Shown here: piece by piece, positions 1 to 10,229 of the stretch
Numbering within the stretch: the stretch's first letter is position 1
Layout: every line of letters starts with the position of its first letter
Assembly: GCA_000827495.1 (NCBI GenBank)
Contig: KN817528.1
Location: forward strand, 248,001 to 312,000
Origin: Hypholoma sublateritium FD-334 SS-4
Taxonomy: Eukaryota; Basidiomycota; Agaricomycetes; Agaricales; Strophariaceae
Direction of reading: 5' to 3'
Length of the DNA: 64,000 bases
Made by a program: the position numbers and the translations under genes
The notes under the pieces: model-generated
Seen by the model: the letters and a program-made list of their open reading frames with translations, nothing else
The model's database searches: none
Told to the model about the DNA's origin: nothing

Positions 1-192
1 GTAGATGGTCCAGGCGCGGACGGGATGTGGGTGGTCATTATGGATGAGGGAGAGCAAGACAAATATGCCACCGATCGCGACGCGTTCCTTCTTGTTTACG
101 CGTTGTTTGGCGCTGATCTTGCGCTGTATCCCAACGCCAAAGGTACTGGCAGCGAGTCTAGTCTTGCCTTCCTTGAAGCGGGCGCCATATGA
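1..192 (+). CDS. 3' end of an unrecognised gene
   Basis: Frame 1 is open from the first base and stops at TGA 190-192, giving 63 residues. The tail reads smoothly (an acidic stretch with MDEGEQDKYATD, then FLLVYALFGADLALYPNAKG) and has the composition of real protein. The upstream part lies outside the window, so no function can be assigned. The overlapping ORF in another frame that starts at base 5 has an implausible composition and is taken as the shadow. Seen: the open frame and stop. Inferred: that it is the terminal exon. Confidence 0.45.
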   Translation, partial: VDGPGADGMWVVIMDEGEQDKYATDRDAFLLVYALFGADLALYPNAKGTGSESSLAFLEAGAI

Positions 193-417
193 CTTAACAA
201 ATATTTGCATTGCATAGAATGCTCTGGCGAGGTACTACATACTGAATAAATAAAATGTCAAAATAACTAAAGCTCCAACCTCCGTTTCTACCGACGTTCT
301 ACTACTTTAAACAACCCTCAAACAACCCCGCATACAGCAGGACAGCATAAGTATATGAACAGTGTCAAAAGGACTTCAACCCTAGGAAACAAATGTAACG
401 AGCCACGCCTGCGGCAT

Positions 418-2094
418 TCATGGGGTGGACGCTGGGACATCAATCCGATCAACATCAACCACCGTCAAATCTGTGATGGAGTAGGCTACCAGCTTGAGCC
501 CCATGCTCCTTAGCGGAGTGAGCGGTTCCAGCTCAACGTCGCAGGAATACAACTCCACCATCTGCAACGGATCCACGGGTATCGGCGCACCCTCTAACAG
601 AGGCGCGTCCCGCTCTCCGCCTGCGACTTCATCGCGCCCAGTGCCGTGGAGCAATCGTGCGCGCACCATGTGCGCCAAGCGGCCTGGCGAACACGCAATG
701 CAGTTGTAGAGAGAGAGTTCCCGGAGACGCGGGCATAGCACGTCGCCCGCAGGAGTTGGCGTGAGGCGGTCGATCAGCGCATCCGTCACAGCCGGCCACT
801 CGAACGTCTGCACCGTGAGCTGTATGAGCGTGCTCTGTACGATCTCGAGGCACTCCGTGAGATATCCCTCCTGCAGTGGCATGTAGATAAGGTCGAGGCT
901 TTGTAAGGGGCAGCGCGAACGCCGCAAGAGACCCGTGATTGCGGCGTGCGACCACGTAAAAAAGACGAGCGAAAGGTGAGAGAGGCGGGGCAGTGTGAGG
1001 ACCTCGAATATGCGTGATATGTCATGCCTCGAGCTCAGGAAAAAACGGGAGAGATGGGGGAGGTTGATATTAGGGAAATGCGGCACGGGAGGTAGGCCAA
1101 ATACATCTCGGAACTCGATGGTTGTTGCATTTACCGCCATGGAAAGGATGTGCATGCAATGTTTGAGTGTGATCGTTGCATCTAACGTCAGATGGGTGAT
1201 GGTGCGCCAATGGAGCATTATGGGTGGTGAACGAAACACAGGACTGATGACACTATTCCACGTAAATTGTTGTAGCGTTGGAGTGTGCGTCAGAACGTTG
1301 GAGAGGTTATCCACGGACGCATGTTGGAGACCACCGGGAGATTGTATCTCCAAGGTTTTCAATTGAGGGTATTCGTAATCGGCCAGAATACACCGCTCGT
1401 TATCAAGTACCGATACTTTGATGTGCTGCAACCTTCGTGCGCATATGTCGAATACGTGCTGGATACCTTGCGTCGACAAAAGCTTATTTTGAATAGATAA
1501 AGAAAAAGGAAGATCGCCGGAGCGAGAGACCCACATGTCCAGAAGCGCCGTCTTCGCAGGTATGGAGGACGGTTCATGCAGTTCAGCTTGAGGTGGCGTA
1601 TCTTGCGTCTCGGGAAGCATAATCTTGATCGAGGTCCACAATTGGGGACTCGTGATACAAACTCTCCACCATTGGGTGCAGACTTGCATCAAGCGCAGAG
1701 GAGAACCTGCATCGCTTGGCAGGATAAATTTTTCCCGAGGAAGACAGTGCAAGAATATCTCTGTCAACAACTCCACTGGAAGGCGACGAATTGGGGAAAG
1801 CAGGGTGTGCAGCGCTGCGATAGCTGCGTATGAGGCTCCTTCCCTTCTCCGGAGTTCATCCAGCGCCAACGTTTTCCTTTTCTTCTTCGGAATTACCGCC
1901 CATGAGGCCGGTTTGCGGAGAGCGCGCTTGGGGGGTTCATAGTTGAGCGACTCGATGATAGGGGTTAAGGCCTCCAGACGATCCTGGTAACGTTGAAGTG
2001 TCGAGATAAGGCGCGGTAGGTCAAGGGAAGAAGTGGTTCCACGCAGATAGTCGTTGAGCTCTTGGTAGGTGAGTGTGCCACTCAGCATTTGCAT
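418..2094 (-). CDS. F-box protein, intronless
   Basis: A 558-residue single-exon ORF. Residues ~1-100 carry a short helical region typical of mushroom F-box proteins. An F-box follows at about residues 100-150 (IRRLPVELLTEIFLHCLP, then a VCTQWWRVCITSPQLW segment). The rest looks like degenerate leucine-rich repeats (repeated LxxLxLxxxx patterns such as LPRLSHLSLVFF and LRELSLYNC). F-box proteins are substrate receptors of SCF (Skp1-Cullin-F-box) ubiquitin ligases, and this architecture is greatly expanded in Agaricomycetes. The substrate cannot be inferred. The start ATG lies just upstream of a conserved-looking helix, and no better start is visible. The gene is intact. Confidence 0.85.
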   Translation of the reverse strand: MQMLSGTLTYQELNDYLRGTTSSLDLPRLISTLQRYQDRLEALTPIIESLNYEPPKRALRKPASWAVIPKKKRKTLALDELRRREGASYAAIAALHTLLSPIRRLPVELLTEIFLHCLPREKFILPSDAGSPLRLMQVCTQWWRVCITSPQLWTSIKIMLPETQDTPPQAELHEPSSIPAKTALLDMWVSRSGDLPFSLSIQNKLLSTQGIQHVFDICARRLQHIKVSVLDNERCILADYEYPQLKTLEIQSPGGLQHASVDNLSNVLTHTPTLQQFTWNSVISPVFRSPPIMLHWRTITHLTLDATITLKHCMHILSMAVNATTIEFRDVFGLPPVPHFPNINLPHLSRFFLSSRHDISRIFEVLTLPRLSHLSLVFFTWSHAAITGLLRRSRCPLQSLDLIYMPLQEGYLTECLEIVQSTLIQLTVQTFEWPAVTDALIDRLTPTPAGDVLCPRLRELSLYNCIACSPGRLAHMVRARLLHGTGRDEVAGGERDAPLLEGAPIPVDPLQMVELYSCDVELEPLTPLRSMGLKLVAYSITDLTVVDVDRIDVPASTP

Positions 2095-3716
2095 TGGGGT
2101 GGGTGAGGGGTCTTGAAGATGGTCAGGAGAATGTTAACAGAACATATTATAAGTGCACTTGCCTTGTGTATCTAAGTAGGCTGATTATAAAAGACGAATG
2201 ACTTGCGGAAGTCAGTCGTCATCATGTCGGTGCAGTGTTTAGAGGGAACCCATAGTTATGGGTGCAGTTGAACACAAACGGAGTCAGCGTAAAGGAAGCC
2301 GCTTCCCGAGGCTTAACGTTATCGGGGCCCGTGGGAAGGAACCGTGACACTGGCTCCTCCACTCATTCTCCGCCTCTCCGCCTTCGAAAAAATACATACG
2401 TCCAAATCAGGCCGATCCATGGCTGGATATGAGATTCCTTCCAAATTGTAACACGGTTACGAATAGAAGGTTAAAATCAGGCTAAATCTCGCACCCAGGC
2501 CTGCCTGGGCGCGAACTTGCGAACAACGCACTGACTGTGTCTACAAATATCTGCGACGCCTTCGAAGTTCGAAGAGAAAATGTATTACTATTGAGTCAGG
2601 TAGAGTCATCTTTCGTCCAGCGCACACTGAAGGCGCAGTATATCAGTCCATTATCAGAGTTTATTACCTCCGACACTGTCATTTCTTGTTTTAAGCTCGT
2701 CCCCTCGATAATGCACCAGATTGGCTCCAGAGAACAGATCTACGTCGGAAAGATCTCGACTACTTATTCTTTTCCTCTATGTCACAATTATTCCGGGACG
2801 CCCAAGTCAGATGATGACCTCATTACGATATAAGTATTCTTAGTTCATCCCTATTCAGAACAGCGCACCTCGCGAGACCGAGCAGTACATGTTTCATTAC
2901 CCCAAGAATAAATCTAACACCACCTTTGATGTATATTGAGTGTCTACGGAGGATGTAATACGATAAGATCTAGCAATAAGGTAATGTGAACACGCGAATA
3001 TATCGTGTACTCTAGGCTGGTGTAGACGTGGTAAAAGATGAGTCGCGCAAAGGTAGTAGGATCGACGATTCGTGGTATATATAATATATTTATTATATTT
3101 CTCTATCAGACGCTTCCTCAAGCGACACATTTAACAGAAATATCATCATGTCCTCTGCATGGCACTTTTCATTGACTTTTCGCCGACCACATGTGGCAAA
3201 GACAGCTGCCAAGGCTTGGCCAAGGCCGAACTTCTGCCAGGTCCAACATCAGAAAGAGACTGACCATGGACGCTCCTATATCCTTTTAGTTATTTATTCT
3301 TCGGCCAATCTGCTTATCGAGTGCCCTCGGCGGTGAGTCCACCGTAGCCGAATCACTTATGGGCGCCAAAGATAGTCATGACGTATATTCCTACGTAGTT
3401 GATGGGATCAATAGACGCTTGTATATTTTTATTGCCGAAGTGTTGCCGAGATATCTGTGGTTGATGATAATCATTGTTTATAACAGCCCAAGTACTTAGT
3501 TACTGGCAGTACTGACTTGGTGTATTGGAGTTTGTTTCTCGGGGAATACGAGCAAAATGCGAGCCGAAAATGTGTTGAGCGCGACGCGACGCGTGACGTT
3601 AATCACTACATGCCACCGCGGAGTAGGAGTCCGAACGGCGGAATCCGGACTGCCAAATTGCAGTGAACATTTTTTCTACCGCGTATTGACTGCATACTCG
3701 TTCCACCACTCCGAAA
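2095..3716. other. intergenic region between divergent F-box genes
   Basis: About 1.6 kb without a supportable gene. Small open frames (for example 2537-2833 +) lack family resemblance, introns or coding-like composition. The region presumably holds the promoters of the two divergently transcribed F-box genes. No repeat or RNA gene was recognised. Confidence 0.5.
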
Positions 3717-5493
3717 ATGCCAGACATGATCCCCTCGGACGTCTTCGACCAGATCCTCAATCATATTGACGACCCCATCGATATCCTCAACTTTGCCCTG
3801 TCCAGTAAAGCTCTCTATTCCGTCGCCGTGCCGAGACATCTGCACTACCGCGACATTCGAACTCCACTATACAACCCGAGCCTCTGGGCTTCGCTATATC
3901 GCAAAGATGACATTCGGGCCTCTCATATCCACTCTTTGACCATCTTGCCTGATACTGTTTATGACCTCATGAAAACAATGATTCCCTGCAAGGACTATGA
4001 CATTCGTAAACGGCTAGACCCGAACTCCACCCCATACGAACCAATGATTTGGGATCCTGATCGTGGTATGGATGAATACGTCGAAGCAGAAGATAGCATG
4101 ATCTCAGCTCTGGAACGTATGGTATGTTTGCGACGCTTCGCATGGTATCGTGTGGAACGGCCATTTTTTAGTGGTGGAAACGACCTTTGGACCGCACTTC
4201 GAAATCTGGGGACGATTGAAGAGATTGATATTTATGAAGGCAACTATCATCGACGCTCCTCAGAATCGCCTCCCATCACGGCCTCTAGCACGGTGAGCCA
4301 CTAATTCGGCCTCTTATAAGTCTTTAGCTGAGTCGGTTAACAGTTTTTCACTTTCCTAGGCTTAACAACCTTGAAAATACGCACAGACAACTTCAGTATA
4401 CATGGCCCCAACGGACCAAGTCTTCCGCTCATGTTAGAGTACATGCTTCTAAACAACCTTCCCGATCTCGAGGTTGGTCGTTTATTCAGACCTACACACA
4501 CTACAGCTGATTTCTACCAAGGTCCTAGTCCTTGAGATAGAAGTTCGCAATGAACTTGACCGTACCGCCAATGTTGACCACATTCTCCAATCAGCCCACT
4601 GGCCAAGGCTCCGTGTACTTCGATTTTACGGCACGAGCTGTCGTGTCGCGCCGCTCACGCGCTTTCTCGCCGACCATCCCAGCTTGGAGGAGCTGGCGCT
4701 CGCAAAGATGATGCCAGGGCGCCTGTGGCCTCAGCTCGCCGCCAACTTGCCCCATGATGCATTGCCCAATTTGCGACATCTGGAGTGTGCACCCCACCAG
4801 GCCGCAGCACTGCTGGAGAACCTTCGTCCGCGTCTGGAAACGCTGCTTGGCATCAATTTGCAGACTGAAGTCCGCGACTCTAATTATTTCTCCTTTTTTG
4901 ACGAAATAGTTTTCCCCTCGTCGAGGGAAGCAGCGGAATTTTATGAGCGTGCTGAAGAGACGCGAGCGTCGTCGTGGAGGGACTTGCTTTTGCGTGGTCT
5001 CGAGCGCCACCGGACAATCACACGGCTGGGGCTCAGCCTTATCCATTCAGTCGTGGAGGCAGCGGAGTTTGCCGTCATCGCGCCGCAAACCAGTGAAATC
5101 GATATCGAGTTCGAAGCGAATGGAAGAATTCCGGTGAGCGGAACACATCTCTTTACTTTTTCTCCGTTAATGATTGGCGCCCGACAGGAAACTGAGCTAT
5201 TTTCAATGTATGCGCTTTTCCCAGCCCTTGAAGTGGTCCACGTCTATTGCCTCATGATGCTTCCTATTGGACCTTTGACTCCCGAGTCGTGGGTCCCCAT
5301 GAATAATCGAGTGCAAGCATTTGCGCGTGCGTGCCCGAGGCTGCGGGTTATTTGGGCCGTGGACATGAAGAAGTTGGTTATCATTCGGGATGACAAGGAT
5401 ATCAAGCTTTGTGGAGTGAAATGGGTTATAAGGCCTTGGACGGCGAATGAGGAACCCGAAGCGAGAAGTGGTGAAACGGTATTTGGTCCATGA
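3717..5493 (+). CDS. F-box-like protein, four exons
   Basis: Starts with MPDMIPSDVFDQILNHI, an F-box-like helix pair followed by FALSSKALYSVAVPRHLHY, at residues ~1-45. Leucine-rich segments follow (LRHLECAPHQAAALLENLRP). Exons fit as 3717-4292, 4344-4472, 4522-5133 and 5188-5493, with introns 4293-4343, 4473-4521 and 5134-5187. The first three exons join in phase 0. The last intron is 54 nt and in frame, so the protein is 499 or 481 residues depending on whether it is removed; its gtgagc...cgacag ends favour removal. Intron 2 has a weak donor (gttggt). F-box proteins recruit substrates to SCF ubiquitin ligases; this one's target is unknown. Exon limits are my own splice reading. Confidence 0.72.
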
Positions 5494-6550
5494 GCGAGAG
5501 TTTATGTCGACAATGTTACAACTCTAAAACCTGTGATATACTTACAGCTTTGCGTTGACGCGTATAAACGCTTAAAAAAAAGAAGAAGCCTTCCTGCCAG
5601 TGCACGCAGACGTCACGGTAGCAGATCCCGAGTCGCGGCGCGTACAATTCTGGCATGTGACCGCCGATTCACACGAGATGATACAAGCGCTCGAGTTGGA
5701 CTGTCAGTGTTTGAATTTGAACTTTGAACATTTGAACATTGGCAACCTTCTTGCAACTTTGAACAGATTTTGAAATTGAAGCCCTCTTATTGAGTCTCTC
5801 CGACTGCTTCGCAGATGATGAACAAGTGCGTTTTTGAACGGCTGGAGAGTTTAGGCGTCAATCATCTAAATTCATCTCAATTCGTCTGGGTATTGCTTCT
5901 GTCCTCTTGGAAGAAGAGGAAAAAAGCTGGCCTACGCGAAGACTCGACTTAGATGTCTATGGCCCGTGGATGTGAGCTCGCCGCGGAGAAGAGCGGACTC
6001 AGCGGAGAGGTAGCAAGCTTTCAATCGGCCACCATTTTGTGAACGAAACGCGTTCTGACGATTTGTTATCAAGCCACAGGGAGACATCAGACCTCAGGTC
6101 CTCAAAGCTTGTTTGAGACCATTTGATTTACACGTGTGATGCAAATTAATTTCACCAGACGATGACCTGAGAACGACATGATAAGTATTCATAGGAAACA
6201 TGTGCAAGGTGCGTGTAAAGTGCATACTGCATGATGCCTTCGTAACGGTCCTTAAGTATAGGGAAACTGCAGACCTCTCGAATTGCAACTCTGATACAAC
6301 CTGACTTCGACACCTTTTCCCTGATACTACACACTTCAAGTTCGCCTCCTCTCGAAGTTCCGTAAAATGGGTAAAAAGAGGGAGATAATTCCAGTCGAAA
6401 AGTGGGCACGAATTTCTCAGTCGGCATGCTACCGCGCTGATCGATTTTTTCCCTTAGCGTCGAGAAAGGACTAAATGACAACATTCCTTCCATAATGTTT
6501 GCTGTCATTCGCTCTACATATTGCCTCGATACTCACATTCGTGCAGACTC
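5494..6550. other. intergenic, no gene seen
   Basis: About 1.05 kb without a supportable gene. The minus-strand ORFs at 6094-6508 have no family resemblance and overlap the likely promoter of the GTPase gene that follows. An upstream first exon of that GTPase could lie here but cannot be placed. Confidence 0.45.
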
Positions 6551-7281
6551 ATGGGCGAAACTGGCGTTGGGAAGAGCACTGTGAGATTACGGCTTGTGCA
6601 GGCAGGTTGACATATCCGACTAGAAGTATTTTTTTAGTTCATACATGAGGCGGGAGCTAATATCCCAGATAAAATCGGCCATGGGCTTGCGTCTTGCACA
6701 AAATCTATGAATGAATATATACTCAATAGCCCAGAAGGGATAACGGTTCGACTGATTGATATGCCTGGATTCAACAATTCCGAAGGTGGAGGAGACGCCG
6801 TGGAAGCGGGAACTCTTATTAGTTGGCTAGAAAACCGGTGAGTGAGTATCCCAGAACATAGACAAGGCTCTAATGATGATGATATTTTGATACATTTAGG
6901 CGCCAAACCAAGCTGACATGTGTCCTTCTCCTATACGATATAACCCAGCCAAGGGAGGCAACAATCTGTCATACAATGAAGAATCCGTCAAAAATACCGA
7001 ATCCATTCATTGTCACAACTAAATGGCATCAAAATGATTCTAAGGAGATCGATAGAGAAACATACTTGAAAAAGCTCTTTGGACCGACCTCTTCTATGAT
7101 GTCCCGCTTTCGCAAAACCCATGTATCAGCCTGGGCGATTGTCGGCGAAGTACTAACACATTACAATAAGCGTGAAGTAAATATGGGTGATTTGCAGATA
7201 TATTTGGAGTCAATTCGACCTCACCTCAAAGTCAAGCGGAAAAATCGGGTCCTAAATTGGTTCGCAAGTCTCTTTAATTGA
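6551..7281 (+). CDS. small P-loop GTPase (G-domain protein)
   Basis: Three exons join cleanly: 6551-6580, 6638-6837 and 6900-7281 (introns of 57 and 62 nt with gtgaga and gtgagt donors), giving 203 residues. G1/Walker A is GETGVGKST at the N-terminus, G3 is DMPG (in LIDMPGFNN), and a G4-like TTKW follows VLLLYDIT...PFIV. This order matches the AIG1/septin-like G-domain proteins that are numerous in mushroom genomes and thought to hydrolyse GTP. The G4 has TKW instead of the usual [NT]KxD, which may change nucleotide specificity. The start is uncertain: the ATG at 6551 sits only a few residues before the P-loop, and an acceptor-like tgcag at 6542-6546 suggests an unplaced upstream exon. Cellular role unknown. 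Confidence 0.72.
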
Positions 7282-7739
7282 CGGGCGAAGCAGTGCGCAT
7301 TTTGTGTTGAAGTGATATTGAACTCGGCATGTAATATTTTCATGTAATATTTGGGTCCAATGCTAATTTTCTCCTAATTAAACGCTCAGGATTACCTCAG
7401 GACCTAGCCCTCGCCTGATGCACAATGACTGAGTTAAGGAAGAGGTTCCGGAAGAAACCACTGGGGGAGGAGGCGCAAATAAGTAAGTAGAGATCAACAG
7501 CTCAAATGGCCTACGGTCCCTGTTGGCTTACAAAGTTACAATTGTAATTAAGTTGTGACCCATTACTTCAAAGTCGTCTTCAGTGGTATCTGCACCTTGT
7601 CTGCACCATCTCTGTAGTTCAATTGCAGCAGTCCTTGCGCAATACTGACGCACCAATGAGACGCGACTCTTTACGCAGGCCATGCGTCGGCTTTAACGGC
7701 CCGGCGTAATCGGAATCAGAATGAGCCGCGGAGAAAACA
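7282..7739. other. intergenic, likely LYS4 promoter
   Basis: About 460 bases with no ORF of substance. This is the presumed 3' end of the GTPase gene and the promoter and 5' leader of the homoaconitase gene. No distinct regulatory motif could be defended by eye. Confidence 0.4.
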
Positions 7740-10030
7740 TTGCACTTGCGACCTCCCCCCACATTCCTCCTCCAACCCCGACCGAGTATGCGCCCACCAT
7801 CTATTTGGGCCCGCAGCTACGCGCGCGGGGCCGCACAGAGATGCATGGCCACATTGACCAGCCAGCAACGCCCGCCACAAACTATCATCGAGAAGGTCGT
7901 TCAGAAGTATGCCGTTGGACTGCCAGAGGGCAAGACGGTGAAGGCTGGGGACTATGTCATGATCCGCCCCGAGCACGTCATGACACACGACAATACGGGG
8001 CCCGTGGTCTCCAAGTGCGTACGCGATGTGCGCGTCGCGCGTGTTCGTTGCTAATGAATGTACTATACAGATTCAAATCCATTGGGGCTACGCGCATCCA
8101 CAACAACAAGCAGCCGGTATTCACGTTGGACCACGACGTCCAGAATAGGGCCCCGAAGAACCTTGCAAAATATGCCATGATTGAGGAATTCGCGCGCAGC
8201 CATGGTATCGACTTCTACCCTGCCGGCCGTGGTATTGGCCATCAGGTTCTTGTGGAGGAAGGGTATGCGTTTCCGGGTACGCTGACTGTCGCGTCGGACA
8301 GCCACAGCAACATGTATGGCGGCGTTGGTTGTGTCGGCACTCCGATAGTGCGCACAGACGCGGCGGCACTGTGGGCCACCGGAAAGACCTGGTGGCAGGT
8401 CCCACGTATGGTTAAGGTTGAGTTGCGCGGGCGCCTAGCGCCTGGGGTCACCGGAAAGGATGTCATCGTCGCGCTTTGTGGATCCTTCAACAACGACGAG
8501 GTCCTCAACGCAGCTTTGGAATTTACTGGCGAAGGCGTGAAGGCACTTGCCGTCGACGACCGGCTTACAATTGCGAACATGACCACAGAATGGGGCGCCC
8601 TCGCAGGCGTTTTTCCCATTGACGAAACGCTTCTGGAATGGTACACGGGTGTCTTGAAGAAACTAGAACTTCGCACGTTCGCCTCATCACCTGGTATTCC
8701 TCCTCCGCCTGTGCATCCCCGAATTAATGCAAACAGATTAAAGGCCCTTCGCGAGAGTCAATTGGCGTCAGATGCTGACGCGGAATACTCTTCACATCTC
8801 GTCTTCGATCTGTCTTCCCTTGTGCCTCACGTATCTGGCCCCAACAGCGTCAAGATCTCTACTCCATTACCAGCCCTAGAAGCTAAACACATCCCTATCC
8901 AAAAGGCTTACCTCGTCAGCTGCACCAATTCGCGAGTGTCGGATATTTCAGCCGCAGCCGCCGTCATGGAGGGACACAAGGTTGCCTCGGGCGTCGAGTT
9001 CTACATTGCTGCCGCCAGCTCCGCGGTGCAGCAGGAGTGCGAACGCAACGGCTCCTGGGAGACCCTCGTTCTCGCTGGTGCGAAGACGCTGCCCGCGGGA
9101 TGCGGCCCGTGCATTGGACTTGGCGTCGGCCTGCTCGAAGAGGGCCAGACGGGTATCAGCGCGACGAACAGGAACTACAAGGGCCGTATGGGGCACCCCA
9201 ACGCGCAGGCGTATCTCGCGAGCCCCGCCGTTGTTGCCGCTAGCGCGATCAAGGGCTTCATCTGCGGCCCCGACGCACTCGACATGAGTGTGCTGCCTCC
9301 CGCCGGCGCGCCGACGTTCTCCATCGCCAACACGCCCGCTGCGACAGCAAGCGGCGCCGTGGCGCCCGCGCAGGAGCCTCTCCTCCCCGGGTTCCCCGCG
9401 GTCTTCGCCGGACCGTTACTCTTCGCGCCGCAGGACAACCTCAACACGGACGGCATCTACCCGGGAAAGTACACGTACCAGGACGACATCACCCTCGCGC
9501 GCCAGGCGGAGGTCGTGATGGAGAACTACGACCCCGCATTCGCCACACTCGTCGCGTCGCTGCGCGCACCTGAGGAGGCGGCGGCGGCAGGCACGAAGGC
9601 GGGCGTTGTGCTCGTCGCGGGGTATAACTTCGGGACGGGCTCTTCGCGCGAGCAGGCGGCGACGGCGCTTAAAGCGGCGGGCGTGCCGCTCGTCATCGCG
9701 GGATCATTCGGCGACATCTTCAAGCGCAACGCGATCAACAACGGGCTCGTATGCCTTGAGTGCCCGGAGCTCGTCGCGGACCTCACCGCGGCGTATGCGA
9801 AGGATGGTGCACGCGGCGCAGGTGGGCGCGACGGCGAGCTTACGGTCGACAAGGGCCACAATATCTCGATCAGTATGGCAGATGGGAAGGTCGTGCTCTC
9901 GCGGGGCATCCCCGGAGAGGACGTAGAGTATGCCGTGAAGCCTATCGGCCCGAGTGTCCAGGAGCTCTGGTTGTGCGGTGGGCTGGAGGGTTACATCCTG
10001 AAGGAGATCAAGGCGGAGGCACAAGCATAA
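7740..10030 (+). CDS. LYS4: homoaconitase, mitochondrial (homoaconitate hydratase)
   Basis: Converts homocitrate-derived homoaconitate to homoisocitrate in the fungal alpha-aminoadipate pathway to lysine; it acts in mitochondria with a [4Fe-4S] cluster. Two exons, 7740-8014 and 8071-10030, with a 56-nt intron (branch-like ctaat), encode 744 residues, close to the family length. The first ~45 residues are Arg/Ser/Pro-rich without acids, as expected for a transit peptide; an in-frame ATG at 7788 is an alternative start. Aconitase motifs in order: [33 protein letters not shown] and [13 protein letters not shown]. The cluster cysteines are C376 (VSCTNSR) and C436/C439 (GCGPCIGLG). The swivel-domain loop is [12 protein letters not shown] with IAGSFGDIF. 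Gene neighbours: convergent with the trimethyllysine dioxygenase, 199 bases apart. An ATG at 7721 opens the exon-2 frame and would skip the intron; it is rejected because it breaks homology. Confidence 0.95.
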
Positions 10031-10229
10031 CGTCGCCGTCCCTCATGCCTTGCAAAAGTAGATTGATTGGATGCTTATTTTCACAGACCTAATGCTGTAT
10101 TTGATACAACAAACAGGAAATGGGTTGCATTTCGACGGCGTCGGAATACATCGTAAATGCCGTGAAGAGGTCGTGATAGCGTACAGAATGTTAAATTAGC
10201 GGGGTGGAGCGCGAATCCCGCGCGTATAA

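Noticed and set aside
7721..8070. Start of homoaconitase at 7721 in the frame of the second exon
   Set aside because: That frame reads through the intron and loses the conserved [14 protein letters not shown] and [16 protein letters not shown] segments, which are in the 7740 frame.
8063..10092. Many ORFs of 60-140 codons overlapping LYS4 on both strands
   Set aside because: Shadows caused by the GC-rich codon usage of LYS4.
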